Below are positions 10,991-21,900 of a DNA stretch of 64,000 nt, piece after piece (positions within the stretch are counted from its first letter, which is position 1; each line of letters starts with the position of its first letter). Under the pieces are notes generated by a model that saw only the letters and a list, made by a program, of their open reading frames with translations, had not been told where the DNA came from and made no database searches. Where the stretch lies: NCBI RefSeq assembly GCF_004379255.2, contig NC_056053.1, positions 22,502,188 to 22,566,187 of the forward strand, read 5' to 3'. The translations under genes were made by a program, and so were the position numbers. The DNA comes from Salvia splendens (Eukaryota > Streptophyta > Magnoliopsida > Lamiales > Lamiaceae).

Positions 10991-13900
10991 ATGACCGAAG
11001 TCACTTCAGAGCCGAACTCAATGACCGTTCAGTTATACGAAGATGATCCATCCAGAACGGTCAACGTCGGCTTCGCAGGAACGCCTCTACTCCGGGAAAA
11101 GACCATTCAGCTCCTCAAGGAGTACAAAGATGTCTTTGCATGGTCTCCGTTGGACATGACCGGAGTGCCCCCCGAGGTAATCACTCATCGGTTAAATATT
11201 GATCCTTCAATCCGGCCAGTAAAACAGAAGCAAAGACTCTTTGCGGCAGAAAGAAGCCAAGTCATCCATGACGAAGTCCGCCAATTACTAAAAGCGGATG
11301 TACTATTCGAGGTGAAATATCCTTCTTGGGTGGCCAATCCTGTGATGATCAAGAAAAAAGGAGGAGGATGGCGGATGTGCATAGATTTTACCGATCTAAA
11401 CAAGCACTGTCCAAAAGATTGCTATCCCCTTCCGAATATAGATAAAAAAGTAGAAGCTTTGATCGGCTTCGAAATTTTCTGTTTTCTTGATTTATACAAA
11501 GGATATCACCAAGTGTTGATGGATGAGAGTGACGCTCCGAAAACAGCTTTCATCACCGATTTCGGCATTTTCGCTTATAAAAAGATGCCATTCGGTTTAA
11601 AGAATGCCGGAGCCACTTATCAAAGGATGGTAGACAAGCTTTTTCGGCACCTAATCGGGAAACAGGTTGAAGTGTACGTCGACGACATAGTTGTCAAAAG
11701 TAAAAGCACTTCGGAGTACGAAGACAACCTCAAATCCACTCTCGACGTGCTCCGGAAAGCCAACCTCAAACTCAACCCCCAAAAATGTACCTTTTTGGTA
11801 GATTCAGGAAAATTTCTGGGTTGTTGGGTTTCAAAGGACGGACTCAAGGCAAACCCTTCAAAAGTCCAAGTCATTCAAAACATGGCAATGCCGAAGTCCA
11901 TACATGACGTGCAAAGGCTAACCGGATGTCTAGCCGCACTGAATCGATTCCTTTCCCAAGCAGCCGAAAAGCAACTGCCGTTCTTCAAAGTGTTGAAAAA
12001 AGCACCAAAGTTCGAGTGGGGAGCCGAGCAGAAAAAGGCCTTTGACGAGCTCAAAAGTTATCTAGCCGAGCTTCCTATTCTCTCTGCTCCAACCGAAGCC
12101 GAAGTAATATTCTTATACTTAGCGGCATCAGATCAAACCATCAGCGCGGTGCTTGTACGAGAAGAAGGCCTAAAGCAGTTTCCCATCTACTTTACAAGCC
12201 GAGCATTAAGAGGTCCAGAAACAAGGTATCAACCTCTGGAAAAAATTGCTCTGGCGTTAGTAAATGCAGCAAGGAGACTGCGGCCATACTTCTATGCTCA
12301 CAAGGTATGTGTCTTAACCGATCTGCCTCTTCGGCAAGTTTTGACCAAGCCAGAAGCATCAGGCAGAATCGCCAAATGGGCCATAGAGCTGGGAGAACAC
12401 TCGATCGAGTACCTACCTCGGAAAGCCATCAAGGGACAAGCCTTGGCAGATTTTCTTACAGAGGCCAAGTTCGATCAAGCAATCCCTGTCATTGCCGAAC
12501 AGAAAAAGTCTGCCAATGCCGAACTTGCACAGCCCTTGGAATCCGAAGTAGAGCCGCCAGACTGCTGGAGCGGATTCGTAGATGGAGCTTCAAACAAGAT
12601 GGGAAGTGGAGCTGGTATTTTACTCGTCGCTCCCGACGGACACGAGGTAACCTACTCACTTCGGTTCCTATTCCCCACTACTAATAATGAAGCCGAGTAC
12701 GAAGCCCTCCTGGCCGGACTTCAGTTAGCGCAAAGTCTGCTCGTCAAATCTCTCAAAGTCCATTGTGATTCACAAGTCATAGTAAATCACATGTTGGGTA
12801 CCAGTGAAGCCCGTGACGAGAGAATGAAGAAGTATTTGGACAAAGCGCAAAGCATCAGCCGAAGTTTCTCCTATTTTCGGATAATCCGCGTTCCCAGAGC
12901 GGAAAATAGCCGAGCAGATACCTTAAGTAAGTTGGCCTCAGATCCGAGCTCAAAGGCGGAAGAATTAATGCATCGAAGCATTGATGAAGCCGAGGTACAT
13001 TCAATATCCAGCTCGCCGAACTGGATGACGCCGATCTTGCAGTATCTGGATCAAGGACAATTGCCCGAAGATAAGAGAGAAGCTCGGAAGATCACGTGCC
13101 GAGCACTTCGGTACGAACTTCATGAAGGAGTCCTCTTTAGAAAGTCTTACCTCCAGCCGTTATTGCGGTGCGTAGGACCAGAAGAGACGGACTACATCCT
13201 CAGAGAAGTTCATGAAGGGTCGTGCGGTAGCCACATCGGAGCTAGAGCTTTAGCTAAAAAAGTTCTAAGATGGGGATATTATTGGCCAACCTTGGTACAA
13301 GAAGCAGTGCAGCTCGTCAAGACATGCCCGAAGTGCCAAATCCATGCAAATATCCCAAGAATGCCGCAGGCCGATCTATCCACTATGCAAAGCCCTTGGC
13401 CTTTCATGCAATGGGGCATAGACATAGTGGGACCACTTCCTCAAGCTCCTCGGCAAATGAAATTCCTAGTCGTTGCCGTGGACTACTTTACGAAGTGGGT
13501 AGAAGCTGAACCATTAGCTACGATAACGAGCTCGAAGGCATTGGATTTCGTCTGGAAGAACATAGTGTGCCGATTTGGCATACCCCACATCCTCATCTCG
13601 GATAACGGGACTCAGTTCACCGACAAGACGTTCAAGAATTGGTGCCAAGAGCTGAATATTCAACAGCGGTTCACTTCGGTCTCTCATCCACAAGCAAACA
13701 GACAAACGGAGGTAACAAATCGTATCCTGGTGAAAGGGTTAAAAGCTCGGTTAGAACAAGCCAAAGGACAATGGGTAGAAAATCTCCCTCAAGTCCTATG
13801 GTCCTACCGAACTACACCCACAACCTCCAATGGTGAAACTCCATACAGTCTGGTGTACGGCACTGAAGCCGTAATTCCGGTGGAGATCGGCGTACCCAGT

Positions 13901-14254
13901 CCCCGAACTCTAAATTTCTCCTCAGAAATGAATGACGACGGACTGAGAGCCGAGCTAGATCTTGCCGAAGAAAGAAGAGAATTGGCATGCATAAAAGCAG
14001 CCAAGTACAAGGAGCAAGTAGCCCGGTATTACAACCAAAGGGTGAAGAAGCTGCAATTTCAAGTGGGAGATCTCGTCCTGAGAAACAATGAAGTAAGCCG
14101 AGCAGAAAAGCTGGGCAAGCTCGAACCCACATGGGAAGGTCCGTATCGGGTATCAGAAGTCCTCGGCAAAGGGTCTTACAAATTGGCTCACATGTCAGGA
14201 GAACAGGTACCCCGAACATGGCACATTTCCAACCTCAAAAAGTTCCATTTGTAA
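10991..14254 (+). CDS. Pol polyprotein of retrotransposon 1: RT, RNase H, second RNase H, integrase
   Basis: 1,087 residues from the ATG at 10991, with the open frame running back to the gag stop. Domains in order: reverse transcriptase with catalytic YVDD (about residue 229); the RT-linked RNase H (about 340-470); a second RNase H of archaeal type (GFVDGASNKMGSGAG, about 527-650), a Tat-lineage trait; an HHCC integrase zinc domain (SHIGARALAKK, then CPKCQ); the integrase core with WGIDIVGP, SDNGTQF and the catalytic Glu at residue 907; and a C-terminal GPY/F module (WEGPYRV). There is no chromodomain. Residue 904, three before the catalytic Glu, is Arg (AGA, 13700-13702) where retrotransposon 2 has Gly (GGA); this may impair integration. 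Otherwise the frame is open throughout. Confidence 0.95.
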   Translation: MTEVTSEPNSMTVQLYEDDPSRTVNVGFAGTPLLREKTIQLLKEYKDVFAWSPLDMTGVPPEVITHRLNIDPSIRPVKQKQRLFAAERSQVIHDEVRQLLKADVLFEVKYPSWVANPVMIKKKGGGWRMCIDFTDLNKHCPKDCYPLPNIDKKVEALIGFEIFCFLDLYKGYHQVLMDESDAPKTAFITDFGIFAYKKMPFGLKNAGATYQRMVDKLFRHLIGKQVEVYVDDIVVKSKSTSEYEDNLKSTLDVLRKANLKLNPQKCTFLVDSGKFLGCWVSKDGLKANPSKVQVIQNMAMPKSIHDVQRLTGCLAALNRFLSQAAEKQLPFFKVLKKAPKFEWGAEQKKAFDELKSYLAELPILSAPTEAEVIFLYLAASDQTISAVLVREEGLKQFPIYFTSRALRGPETRYQPLEKIALALVNAARRLRPYFYAHKVCVLTDLPLRQVLTKPEASGRIAKWAIELGEHSIEYLPRKAIKGQALADFLTEAKFDQAIPVIAEQKKSANAELAQPLESEVEPPDCWSGFVDGASNKMGSGAGILLVAPDGHEVTYSLRFLFPTTNNEAEYEALLAGLQLAQSLLVKSLKVHCDSQVIVNHMLGTSEARDERMKKYLDKAQSISRSFSYFRIIRVPRAENSRADTLSKLASDPSSKAEELMHRSIDEAEVHSISSSPNWMTPILQYLDQGQLPEDKREARKITCRALRYELHEGVLFRKSYLQPLLRCVGPEETDYILREVHEGSCGSHIGARALAKKVLRWGYYWPTLVQEAVQLVKTCPKCQIHANIPRMPQADLSTMQSPWPFMQWGIDIVGPLPQAPRQMKFLVVAVDYFTKWVEAEPLATITSSKALDFVWKNIVCRFGIPHILISDNGTQFTDKTFKNWCQELNIQQRFTSVSHPQANRQTEVTNRILVKGLKARLEQAKGQWVENLPQVLWSYRTTPTTSNGETPYSLVYGTEAVIPVEIGVPSPRTLNFSSEMNDDGLRAELDLAEERRELACIKAAKYKEQVARYYNQRVKKLQFQVGDLVLRNNEVSRAEKLGKLEPTWEGPYRVSEVLGKGSYKLAHMSGEQVPRTWHISNLKKFHL

Positions 14255-14450
14255 GAGACAGTCCGGTCAGTCAGTCTTGAGTCCTGTTTGCTCAATGTGC
14301 TTTATTTGGTTTACTTGGTCTTTATTTGTCTCTGTGCGTTTTGTTTGTGTGTTTTGTCTGTCTCTGTGCGTGTCGTCTCTTACAAATGTTACTGAGGTAT
14401 CTTGTTCTTCGAAGACTGATCCCCTTCTTAGAACATATACAAGCTAAACA

Positions 14451-14815
14451 ATTGTGAGTCAAAGCTTCTAAAGAGGATACAAGACCACAATTCAGCTTAA
14501 ACAAGCAGTTCGTCTGAAACGAGCTGCAACAAGCCCACGATTGTGCGTCAAAGCTTCTAAAGAGGATACAAGACCACAATTCAGCTTAAACAAGCACTTC
14601 GTCTGAAACGAACTGCAACAAAAGTCCAATTCTCGCGATAAAACTTGCCTGAATTAGGACTAGGGAAAGTCCGATCCACGCGATAAAACTCGCCGAATTA
14701 GGACAAGGGAAAGTCCGATCCCCAAATTAGGACAAGGGAAAGTCCGATCCCCAAATTAGGACAACGGAAAGTCCGATCCGAGCGATAAAACTCGCCAAAT
14801 TAGGACACAAACCAA
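14451..14815 (+). repeat. Tandem repeats in the 3' untranslated region of retrotransposon 1
   Basis: Two copies of an ~89-bp unit start at 14451 and 14540 (GTCAAAGCTTCTAAAGAGG). They are followed by several shorter units containing GGGAAAGTCCGATCC and AATTAGGAC up to about 14815. Diverged versions occur after pol in retrotransposon 2. Such 3' minisatellites are known in Tat/Ogre elements. Confidence 0.8.
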
Positions 14816-14910
14816 GTCCGGTCAAAAAAGAGTTCACTTCATGAGACCGTGGACAAACATCAACTTACCCCATACTTTTTTCCAGAATGCCGAAGTGATT
14901 CACTTCGCTT

Positions 14911-14925
14911 TTCGGGGGGGGGTAG
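14911..14925 (+). promoter_or_regulatory. Polypurine tract region of retrotransposon 1
   Basis: A run of G after CGCTTTTC and before TAG abuts the 3' LTR at 14926, at the position expected for the plus-strand primer. Confidence 0.7.
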
Positions 14926-15606
14926 TGATGGAGTATGTACTAAACAAGCCCAACAGCAGTAAAGCCCAAGACAGAGTATCAGTTCGGCATGACTAAAGAG
15001 TATCAGTCCGGCGTGACTAAAGAGTTCAGTTCGGTACAACCAAAGAGTTCGGCCCCAGCCTACAGCTCGGTGAAAGCCAACTCATCAAGCTCTGCTCTCA
15101 GGTCGGCATCAAGCTCTACTCTCAGATCGGCAAAAGCCGCTCGGCAATAATTCAGCAGTTCGGTCTCAGTATTCGACCGAACTAGGAGATAGTGGACTCA
15201 TACAAGATTTCCACCTCCACTACACCGACGATCTATTTAGTGGTGTCAAGCAGTCATTAACTCATGCAGGATAGTGGACCCATGCAAGGTCGCCACGATC
15301 TCCACGACATCCACTACCTAATAAATGCTGCATGCCACGATCTTAGTTCACTGTATAAATAGAACCTAGGTCAGATAGATAAGGTCTTCTGCTTCTTCTT
15401 TTAAACTCTAAAAAAGCTCTCTAGAGAGAATATCATAAAGCAGGCCAGTGTTGTAAGCTGTAATTCGCAGATCAAGCAATACAAACCTGCCCCCATTTCT
15501 CCCCGTGGACGTAGATTTACCTCAGTAAATCGAACCACGTAAAACCTCTGTGTCGTAATTTATTTTTACGTGCATTAATTACCATCGAAAATTCGCCGCT
15601 TCATCA
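14926..15606 (+). repeat. 3' LTR of retrotransposon 1
   Basis: 681 bp, same length as the 5' copy. One difference was seen by eye (TATGTAC here, TACGTAC in the 5' copy). Confidence 0.95.
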
Positions 15607-16141
15607 CAATGTAAATGCGAATTTTTGTGATATGGAAAATTTATTTAATTCTTTCACAAGTTTGGCCACCAAAGTTTTGAAATGGTCATTATTCATTTGG
15701 TAATCGGCAACTATAACTTTCATTTCGGCAAAGAAGTATAAATTTCTGGGCTAAACTCCATGTGAATCTGAATTCTTCGTTTGGAATGTTCTAACTTGTA
15801 ACGAAATTGTCCTACTGTTTTATTATTAATTAATATGAAAAGTTCTCATTTATCATATTTTGCTGTTCACATTATAGTTCTATGGCATTCAGCACTAACA
15901 TTTGAAGAAAAAATTATTTTGAGAAATAATTTTAATTCTCACCAAGTACACTCTCTCAATTTATGTCGATTTAGAATATTCAAAATAGAGTGATATTCTA
16001 AGAATTCAAACCAAATTGAACGCAAAGAAGGAACAATTAATTATCCATATTCGCCTATGGTTATAAAAACCTTAATAAAAACCCCCTAGAACTCAAATCA
16101 AATTTGACATGACATAATTAGAAAAGTGTCAATATTGTCAC
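15607..16141. other. Spacer between the two retrotransposons
   Basis: About 535 bp of AT-rich, non-coding host sequence. It ends in GTCAC (16137-16141), the target duplication of retrotransposon 2. Confidence 0.7.
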
Positions 16142-16739
16142 TGATGGGGTACGAACTAAACCCTAATGGCAAGCCCAATAACAGTGACGGCCCATCAGCC
16201 CAGAGCCCAAGAAAGAGTATCTGTTCGGCACCAAAGAGTTCGGCACGACCAAAGAGTTCGGACTCAGCCTACAGCTCGGTAAAAGCCGACCAGTCAAGCT
16301 CTCCTCTCAGATCGGCAAGAGCTGATCGGTAAAGTCCAGCAGTTCGGTCTCAGCATTCGACCGAACTAGGAGTTAGTGGACTCATGAAAGGCCTCCACGA
16401 CCTCCGCTATACCCACGATCTATTTAGTGGTACGAAGCAGTTATTGAGCAGTTATTGCTCACCCACGATCTTGTTAGTGGGGCTGCAAACCACGACCTTA
16501 GTTCAATGTATAAATAGAACTTAGATCAGATAGAAAAGGGTTAAGCTCTCTAGAGATAAAATACCATATAGCAAGTCTGTGTTGTAAGCTGTAATCCCAG
16601 ATCAAGCAATACAATCTTGCCCTCCCTTCTTCCCGTGGACGTAGATTTACTTCAGTAAATCGAACCACGTAAATTCTTTGTGTCGTAATCTTCATTCTCT
16701 ACCAGCATTTACTAACATCAGAAATTCGCGGATCCATCA
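16142..16739 (+). repeat. 5' LTR of retrotransposon 2
   Basis: 598 bp, TGATGGGG to ATCCATCA. TATAAATA at 16509-16516 is the probable promoter. It appears identical to the 3' copy at 26344-26941. Confidence 0.96.
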
Positions 16740-16740
16740 C

Positions 16741-16758
16741 TGGCGCCGTCTGTGGGAA
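16741..16758 (+). promoter_or_regulatory. Primer binding site of retrotransposon 2
   Basis: TGGCGCCGTCTGTGGGAA starts one base after the LTR and is the same as in retrotransposon 1. Confidence 0.75.
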
Positions 16759-16815
16759 GCAGAGAACAAAATTTGTGATAAAGCGAATTTTTGATCCATT
16801 TTTTCCGCCCAAAAA

Positions 16816-18900
16816 ATGCATACCAGATCGCAGAGTACCCGTATTCCTGCCCGTGAGAACCAGGAGGAAGCCAATCCATCCCATAGGTCTGGAAAACAGC
16901 CTAGGGATAAATCCACCACCAGTTCTCATGGCGAAGGAACAAGCCGCTCCAAAAATCGTCCCACTGAGTCTTCCCAGCAGCCCGATTTGAATGAGGCTGT
17001 CAAGCAGTTTTTGGCGGCGAAGCAGGAGGAATTCTTAACCTTCCTGCGAAAAGGCCAAAAGCAGCCGGAGACGAAATCGGCGGATTCTCCTTCTCCCTCC
17101 GCACAAGAAAGTCACTACCGCAGTAGTGCCGTGTCTTCCAGGAAGAAGAATCCTCAACCCCGACATATTCCTGTTCCTCCTCGGTACCGGAATCACAGGA
17201 GAACTCAATCTCCTCCATACCGACGAGATATCGGATTCGCCGTGTACGGAGCACTGAAGACTCCGTTCTCGGACGACATCACCCGAACTCCCCTACCACA
17301 GAACTACCGAACTCCGTCGATGACTTACGACGGGCTCGTGGACCCTCACGATTTCTTGGGGCGCTATCAATATAACATGGCGAACCAGGGTCTCAACGAG
17401 GTCCACATGTGCAAGCTGTTTCCCGAGCTGCTCATCGGGAACGCGAGAAGGTGGTTCGATAGCCTCCCCCAGGGCAGCATCAGATCTTACCGAGATCTAA
17501 TGGATGCCTTCCACAGGAGGTTCTTTCAGAAAGCGGAAGCCCGAATCACTTCGGCTCAGCTGCTTTCCATTCGTCAAGGTCGCGACGAAAAAATCAGCGA
17601 CTTTATGACAAGATTCCACAAAGAATGCCTGCAAGTAGACGATCTCAACGATCTGCTTGTCATCTCGGCATTCCAAAATGGAATCCTGCCCGGAGCTCTC
17701 TACAGGAAGCTCGTTGAGTGCGGTCCGCAGACAGCTCAGGAAATGTGGGACATTGCGGACCAGTACTCCCGGGCCGATGAGGCAGACCGTCGCAAGCGGT
17801 CGTTAGACAGCTCATCGACCCGAGGAGACAGAAGGAAGCCCGATCATAGCGATCAGGGGCATCCTCGCCGGACTCCATTTGAAAGAATTCAAAGGGCTCC
17901 GGTGCAAGACAGATTGGGACCTCGTCTCAATCCCGAGAAGCCGCCCGCCCAATTCGTACCGCTGAACAAGCCGAGAGCGGAAATTTTCGAACTGCACTCT
18001 GACCTATTCGAAAAGCCAAAGCGGATGACGAAATCAGCTGCGCGCCGACCACAGGATAGCTACTGCTCCTACCATCAAGACCACGGTCACGATACTGAGG
18101 AGTGCAGAAACTTGGCTGCAGGTATCGATGTTCTTGTGAAGGCAGGGACATTGAAAAAATACCGAAGCAAGCAGCCAAAGAAGAATAAAAAGCAGAGTGG
18201 TGCGAACTGCGCTCCTCAGGATCCGAAAAGGCAGCCGGATCCCGAAGACGATGACGAGCCGCAATATGATGGAGTAATCCAGACTATTGACGCGCTCCCT
18301 GCCGGGAAGACCAAGTCGTCCCTAAAGTCAGAACGCAGAGGCTCCAATCGAGAGGAGCCAACGCATAAAAGGCTGAAGCAGGACGAAGTGATTACGTTCT
18401 CGGCTGCTGATCCCGTCCCGGCCATCTCTCCTCACCAAGACGCCATTGTCATCCAAGCCGGAGTGGCAAACAAACTGATCCACAGGGTGTTTGTGGATAC
18501 AGGAGCGTCGGTTAGCATTCTTTTTAAAGAGTGCTTCGACAAACTAGAAGTGGACCCAGCTCGGCTCAGTCCGGCTCCGCTTCCCCTGAAGAGCTTCACC
18601 CAGGAGGACACCCGCCCTGAAGGTATTATCAGCCTTCCGATCACGGTGGGGAAAGCGCCTACTAGCTCCAGTACGATGATTGAGTTTTTCGTGGTGAAAG
18701 CTCGGTCCCCGTACAACGTCATCCTGGGAAGAGACTGGCTCAACACAGTTCGGGCCGTTTGCTCCACCTATCACCTCACCATCAAGATCCCTACTAAAGG
18801 AGGGATAGCGGTCATCCGAGGTGACCAAAAGAGAGCAAAGGAATGTCTGCAAATTGCGCTTAGAAGTGCCGAGCAGTCAGATCGGCACCACCAAGCATAG
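16816..18900 (+). CDS. Gag-protease polyprotein of retrotransposon 2
   Basis: 694 residues from the ATG at 16816, the first in frame after the leader. Same plan as the first element: a disordered N-terminus with SSHGEG and basic tracts, a capsid domain (about residues 175-290), the knuckle-like C-x2-H-x4-H-x4-C at about 415, and protease VFVDTGAS at about 559. It ends at UAG 18898-18900 in frame with pol. Having the protease before the stop means it would be made in the same high amount as Gag, and only RT, RNase H and integrase would depend on readthrough. Confidence 0.95.
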   Translation: MHTRSQSTRIPARENQEEANPSHRSGKQPRDKSTTSSHGEGTSRSKNRPTESSQQPDLNEAVKQFLAAKQEEFLTFLRKGQKQPETKSADSPSPSAQESHYRSSAVSSRKKNPQPRHIPVPPRYRNHRRTQSPPYRRDIGFAVYGALKTPFSDDITRTPLPQNYRTPSMTYDGLVDPHDFLGRYQYNMANQGLNEVHMCKLFPELLIGNARRWFDSLPQGSIRSYRDLMDAFHRRFFQKAEARITSAQLLSIRQGRDEKISDFMTRFHKECLQVDDLNDLLVISAFQNGILPGALYRKLVECGPQTAQEMWDIADQYSRADEADRRKRSLDSSSTRGDRRKPDHSDQGHPRRTPFERIQRAPVQDRLGPRLNPEKPPAQFVPLNKPRAEIFELHSDLFEKPKRMTKSAARRPQDSYCSYHQDHGHDTEECRNLAAGIDVLVKAGTLKKYRSKQPKKNKKQSGANCAPQDPKRQPDPEDDDEPQYDGVIQTIDALPAGKTKSSLKSERRGSNREEPTHKRLKQDEVITFSAADPVPAISPHQDAIVIQAGVANKLIHRVFVDTGASVSILFKECFDKLEVDPARLSPAPLPLKSFTQEDTRPEGIISLPITVGKAPTSSSTMIEFFVVKARSPYNVILGRDWLNTVRAVCSTYHLTIKIPTKGGIAVIRGDQKRAKECLQIALRSAEQSDRHHQA

Positions 18901-18906
18901 CAATCA
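18898..18906 (+). promoter_or_regulatory. Gag/Pol stop with readthrough-type context, retrotransposon 2
   Basis: TAG followed by CAATCA, the same as in retrotransposon 1. Nine open codons (18901-18927) join it in frame to the pol ATG at 18928. Confidence 0.65.
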
Positions 18907-18927
18907 CAGCAGCCGGAGTCAGAGGCG

Positions 18928-21900
18928 ATGACCGAAGTCATACCGGAGCCGAACTCGATGACAGTTCAGCTGTACGAAGACGATCCATCCAGAACGGTTA
19001 AGATCGGCTTCGCGGGAACGCCCCTACTTCGGGAAAAAACCATCCAGCTCCTCAAGGAGTATAAAGACGTCTTTGCATGGTCTCCGTTGGACATGACCGG
19101 AGTGCCCCCCGAGGTAATCACTCATCGGTTAAATATTGATCCTTCAGTCCGGCCGATAAAACAGAAGCAAAGACTCTTTGCGGCAGAACGAAGTCAAGTC
19201 ATCCATGACGAAGTCCGTCAATTATTGAAGGCGGATGTGTTATTCGAAGTGAAGTATCCTTCGTGGGTGGCCAATCCTGTCATGATCAAGAAAAAGGAAG
19301 GAGGATGGCGGATGTGCATAGATTTCACCGATCTAAATAAGCACTGTCCCAAAGATTGCTATCCCCTTCCGAACATAGATAAAAAAGTAGAAGCTTTGAT
19401 AGGCTTTGAAATTTTTTGTTTTCTTGATCTGTACAAAGGATACCATCAAGTTTTAATGGATGAGATTGACGCTTCAAAAACGGCCTTCATTACTGATTTC
19501 GGCATTTTCGCTTATAAAAAGATGCCATTCGGTTTAAAGAATGCCGGAGCCACTTATCAAAGGATGGTAGACAAGCTTTTTCGGCACCTGATTGGAAAGG
19601 AGGTCGAAGTGTATGTTGACGATATAGTCGTCAAAAGCAAAAGCACTTCGGAGTACGAGCACAACCTCAAGTCCACTCTCAACGTGCTCAAGAAAGCCAA
19701 CCTCAAACTTAATCCCCAAAAGTGTACCTTTTTTGTAGATTCGGGAAAGTTTCTGGGTTGTTGGGTTTCAAAGGACGGACTCAAGGCAAACCCCTCAAAA
19801 GTTCAAGTTGTTCAAAACATGGCGATGCCGAAGTCCATACATGACGTGCAAAGGCTAACCGGATGTCTAGCCGCACTGAATCGATTCCTTTCTCAAGCAG
19901 CCGAAAAGCAACTGCCGTTCTTCACGGTGTTGAAAAAGGCACCAAAGTTCGAGTGGGGAGCCGAGCAGAAAAAGGCCTTTGACGAGCTCAAAAGTTATCT
20001 AGCCGAGCTTCCTATTCTCTCTGCTCCAACCGAAGCCGAAGTAATATTCCTATACTTAGCGGCATCGGATCAAACCATCAGCGCGGTGCTTGTACGAGAA
20101 GAAGGCCTAAAGCAGCTTCCCATCTACTTTACAAGCCGAGCATTAAGAGGTCCAGAAACCAGGTATCAACCTCTGGAAAAGATTGCTCTGGCATTAGTAA
20201 ATGCAGCCAGGAGACTGCGGCCATACTTCTATGCTCACAAGGTATGCGTCTTAACTGATCTGCCACTTCGGCAAGTGTTGACCAAACCAGAAGCATCAGG
20301 CAGAATCGCCAAGTGGGCTATAGAGTTGGGAGAGCACACAATTGAATATCTACCTCGGAAAGCCATCAAGGGACAAGCCTTGGCAGATTTTCTTGCAGAA
20401 GCGAAGTTCGATCAAGCAATTCCTGTTATTGCCAAACAGAAGAATTCTGCCAGTGCCGAACTAGCACAGCCCTTGGAATCCGAAGTAGAGCCGCCGGACT
20501 GCTGGAGCGGGTTCGTAGATGGAGCTTCGAACAAGATGGGAAGTGGAGCTGGTATTTTACTTGTCGCTCCCGACGGACACGAGGTAGCCTACTCACTTCG
20601 GTTCTTATTCCCCACTACTAATAATGAAGCCGAGTACGAAGCCCTCCTGGCCGGACTCCAGTTAGCGCAAAGTCTGCTCGTCAAATCTCTCAAAGTCCAT
20701 TGTGATTCACAAGTCATAGTAAATCACATGTTGGGTACAAGTGAAGCCCGTGACGAGAGAATGAAGAAGTATTTGGACAAAGCGCAAAGCATCAGCCGAA
20801 GTTTCTCCTATTTTCGGATAATCCGCATTCCCAGAGCGGAAAATAGCCGAGCAGATACCTTAAGTAAGTTGGCCTCAGATCCGAGCTCAAAGGCGGAAGA
20901 ATTAATGCACCGAAGCATTGATGAAGCCGAGGTACACTCAGTATCCAGCTCGCCGAACTGGATGACGCCGATCTTGCAGTATCTGGATCAAGGACAATTG
21001 CCCGAGGATAAGAGAGAAGCTCGGAAGATCACGTGCCGAGCACTTCGGTACGAACTTCATGAAGGAGTCCTCTTTAGAAAGTCTTACCTCCAGCCGTTAT
21101 TGCGGTGCGTAGGACCAGAAGAGACGGACTACATCCTCAGAGAAGTCCATGAAGGATCGTGCGGTAGCCACATCGGAGCCAGAGCTTTAGCTAAAAAAGT
21201 TCTGAGATGGGGATATTATTGGCCAACCATGGTACAAGAGGCAGTGCAGCTCGTCAAGAAGTGTACGAAGTGCCAAATTCATGCAAATGTCCCAAGGATG
21301 CCGCAGACCGATCTATACACTATGCAAAGCCCTTGGCCTTTCATGCAATGGGGCATAGACATAGTGGGACCACTTCCTCAAGCTCCTCGGCAAATGAAAT
21401 TCCTTATCGTTGCCGTGGACTACTTCACGAAGTGGGTGGAGGCTGAACCATTAGCTACGATAACGAGCTCAAAGGCATTGGACTTCGTCTGGAAGAACAT
21501 AGTGTGCCGATTTGGCATACCTCACATCCTCATCTCGGATAATGGGACTCAGTTCACCGACAAGACGTTCAAGAATTGGTGCCAAGAGCTGAACATTCAA
21601 CAGCGGTTCACTTCGGTCTCCCATCCCCAAGCAAACGGACAAACGGAAGTAACGAACCGGATTCTGGTGAAAGGGTTAAAAGCTCGGTTAGAACAAGCCA
21701 AAGGACAATGGGTAGAAAATCTCCCTCAAGTCCTATGGTCCTACCGAACTACACCCAAAACCTCCAACGGTGAAACTCCGTATAGTCTGGTGTACGGCAC
21801 TGAAGCCGTAATTCCGGTGGAGATCGGCGTACCCAGTCCCCGAACTCTAAATTTCTCCTCAGAAATGAATGACGACGGACTGAGAGCAGAACTAGATCTC

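Larger units (their letters stand above)
8120..15606 (+). mobile_element. LTR retrotransposon 1, Ty3/Gypsy, Tat lineage, near intact
   Basis: The 7,487-bp element has two 681-bp LTRs, each starting TG and ending CA. Flanks are TAATG (8115-8119) and CAATG (15607-15611), a 5-bp target duplication with one mismatch. Order: LTR, PBS, gag-protease, UAG, RT-RNase H-second RNase H-integrase, repeat-rich 3' untranslated region, G-rich tract, LTR. Domain order places it in Ty3/Gypsy, and the second RNase H without a chromodomain fits Tat. It lacks the antisense gene of its neighbour (retrotransposon 2): only about 670 bp separate pol from the 3' LTR, against about 4.15 kb there. The LTRs appear to differ at one base (C/T near position 12), so insertion was recent. 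Confidence 0.95.

Noticed and set aside
12307..12684. 125-codon plus frame inside pol of retrotransposon 1
   Set aside because: Alternative frame of the RNase H region; similar shadow frames occur elsewhere in both elements.
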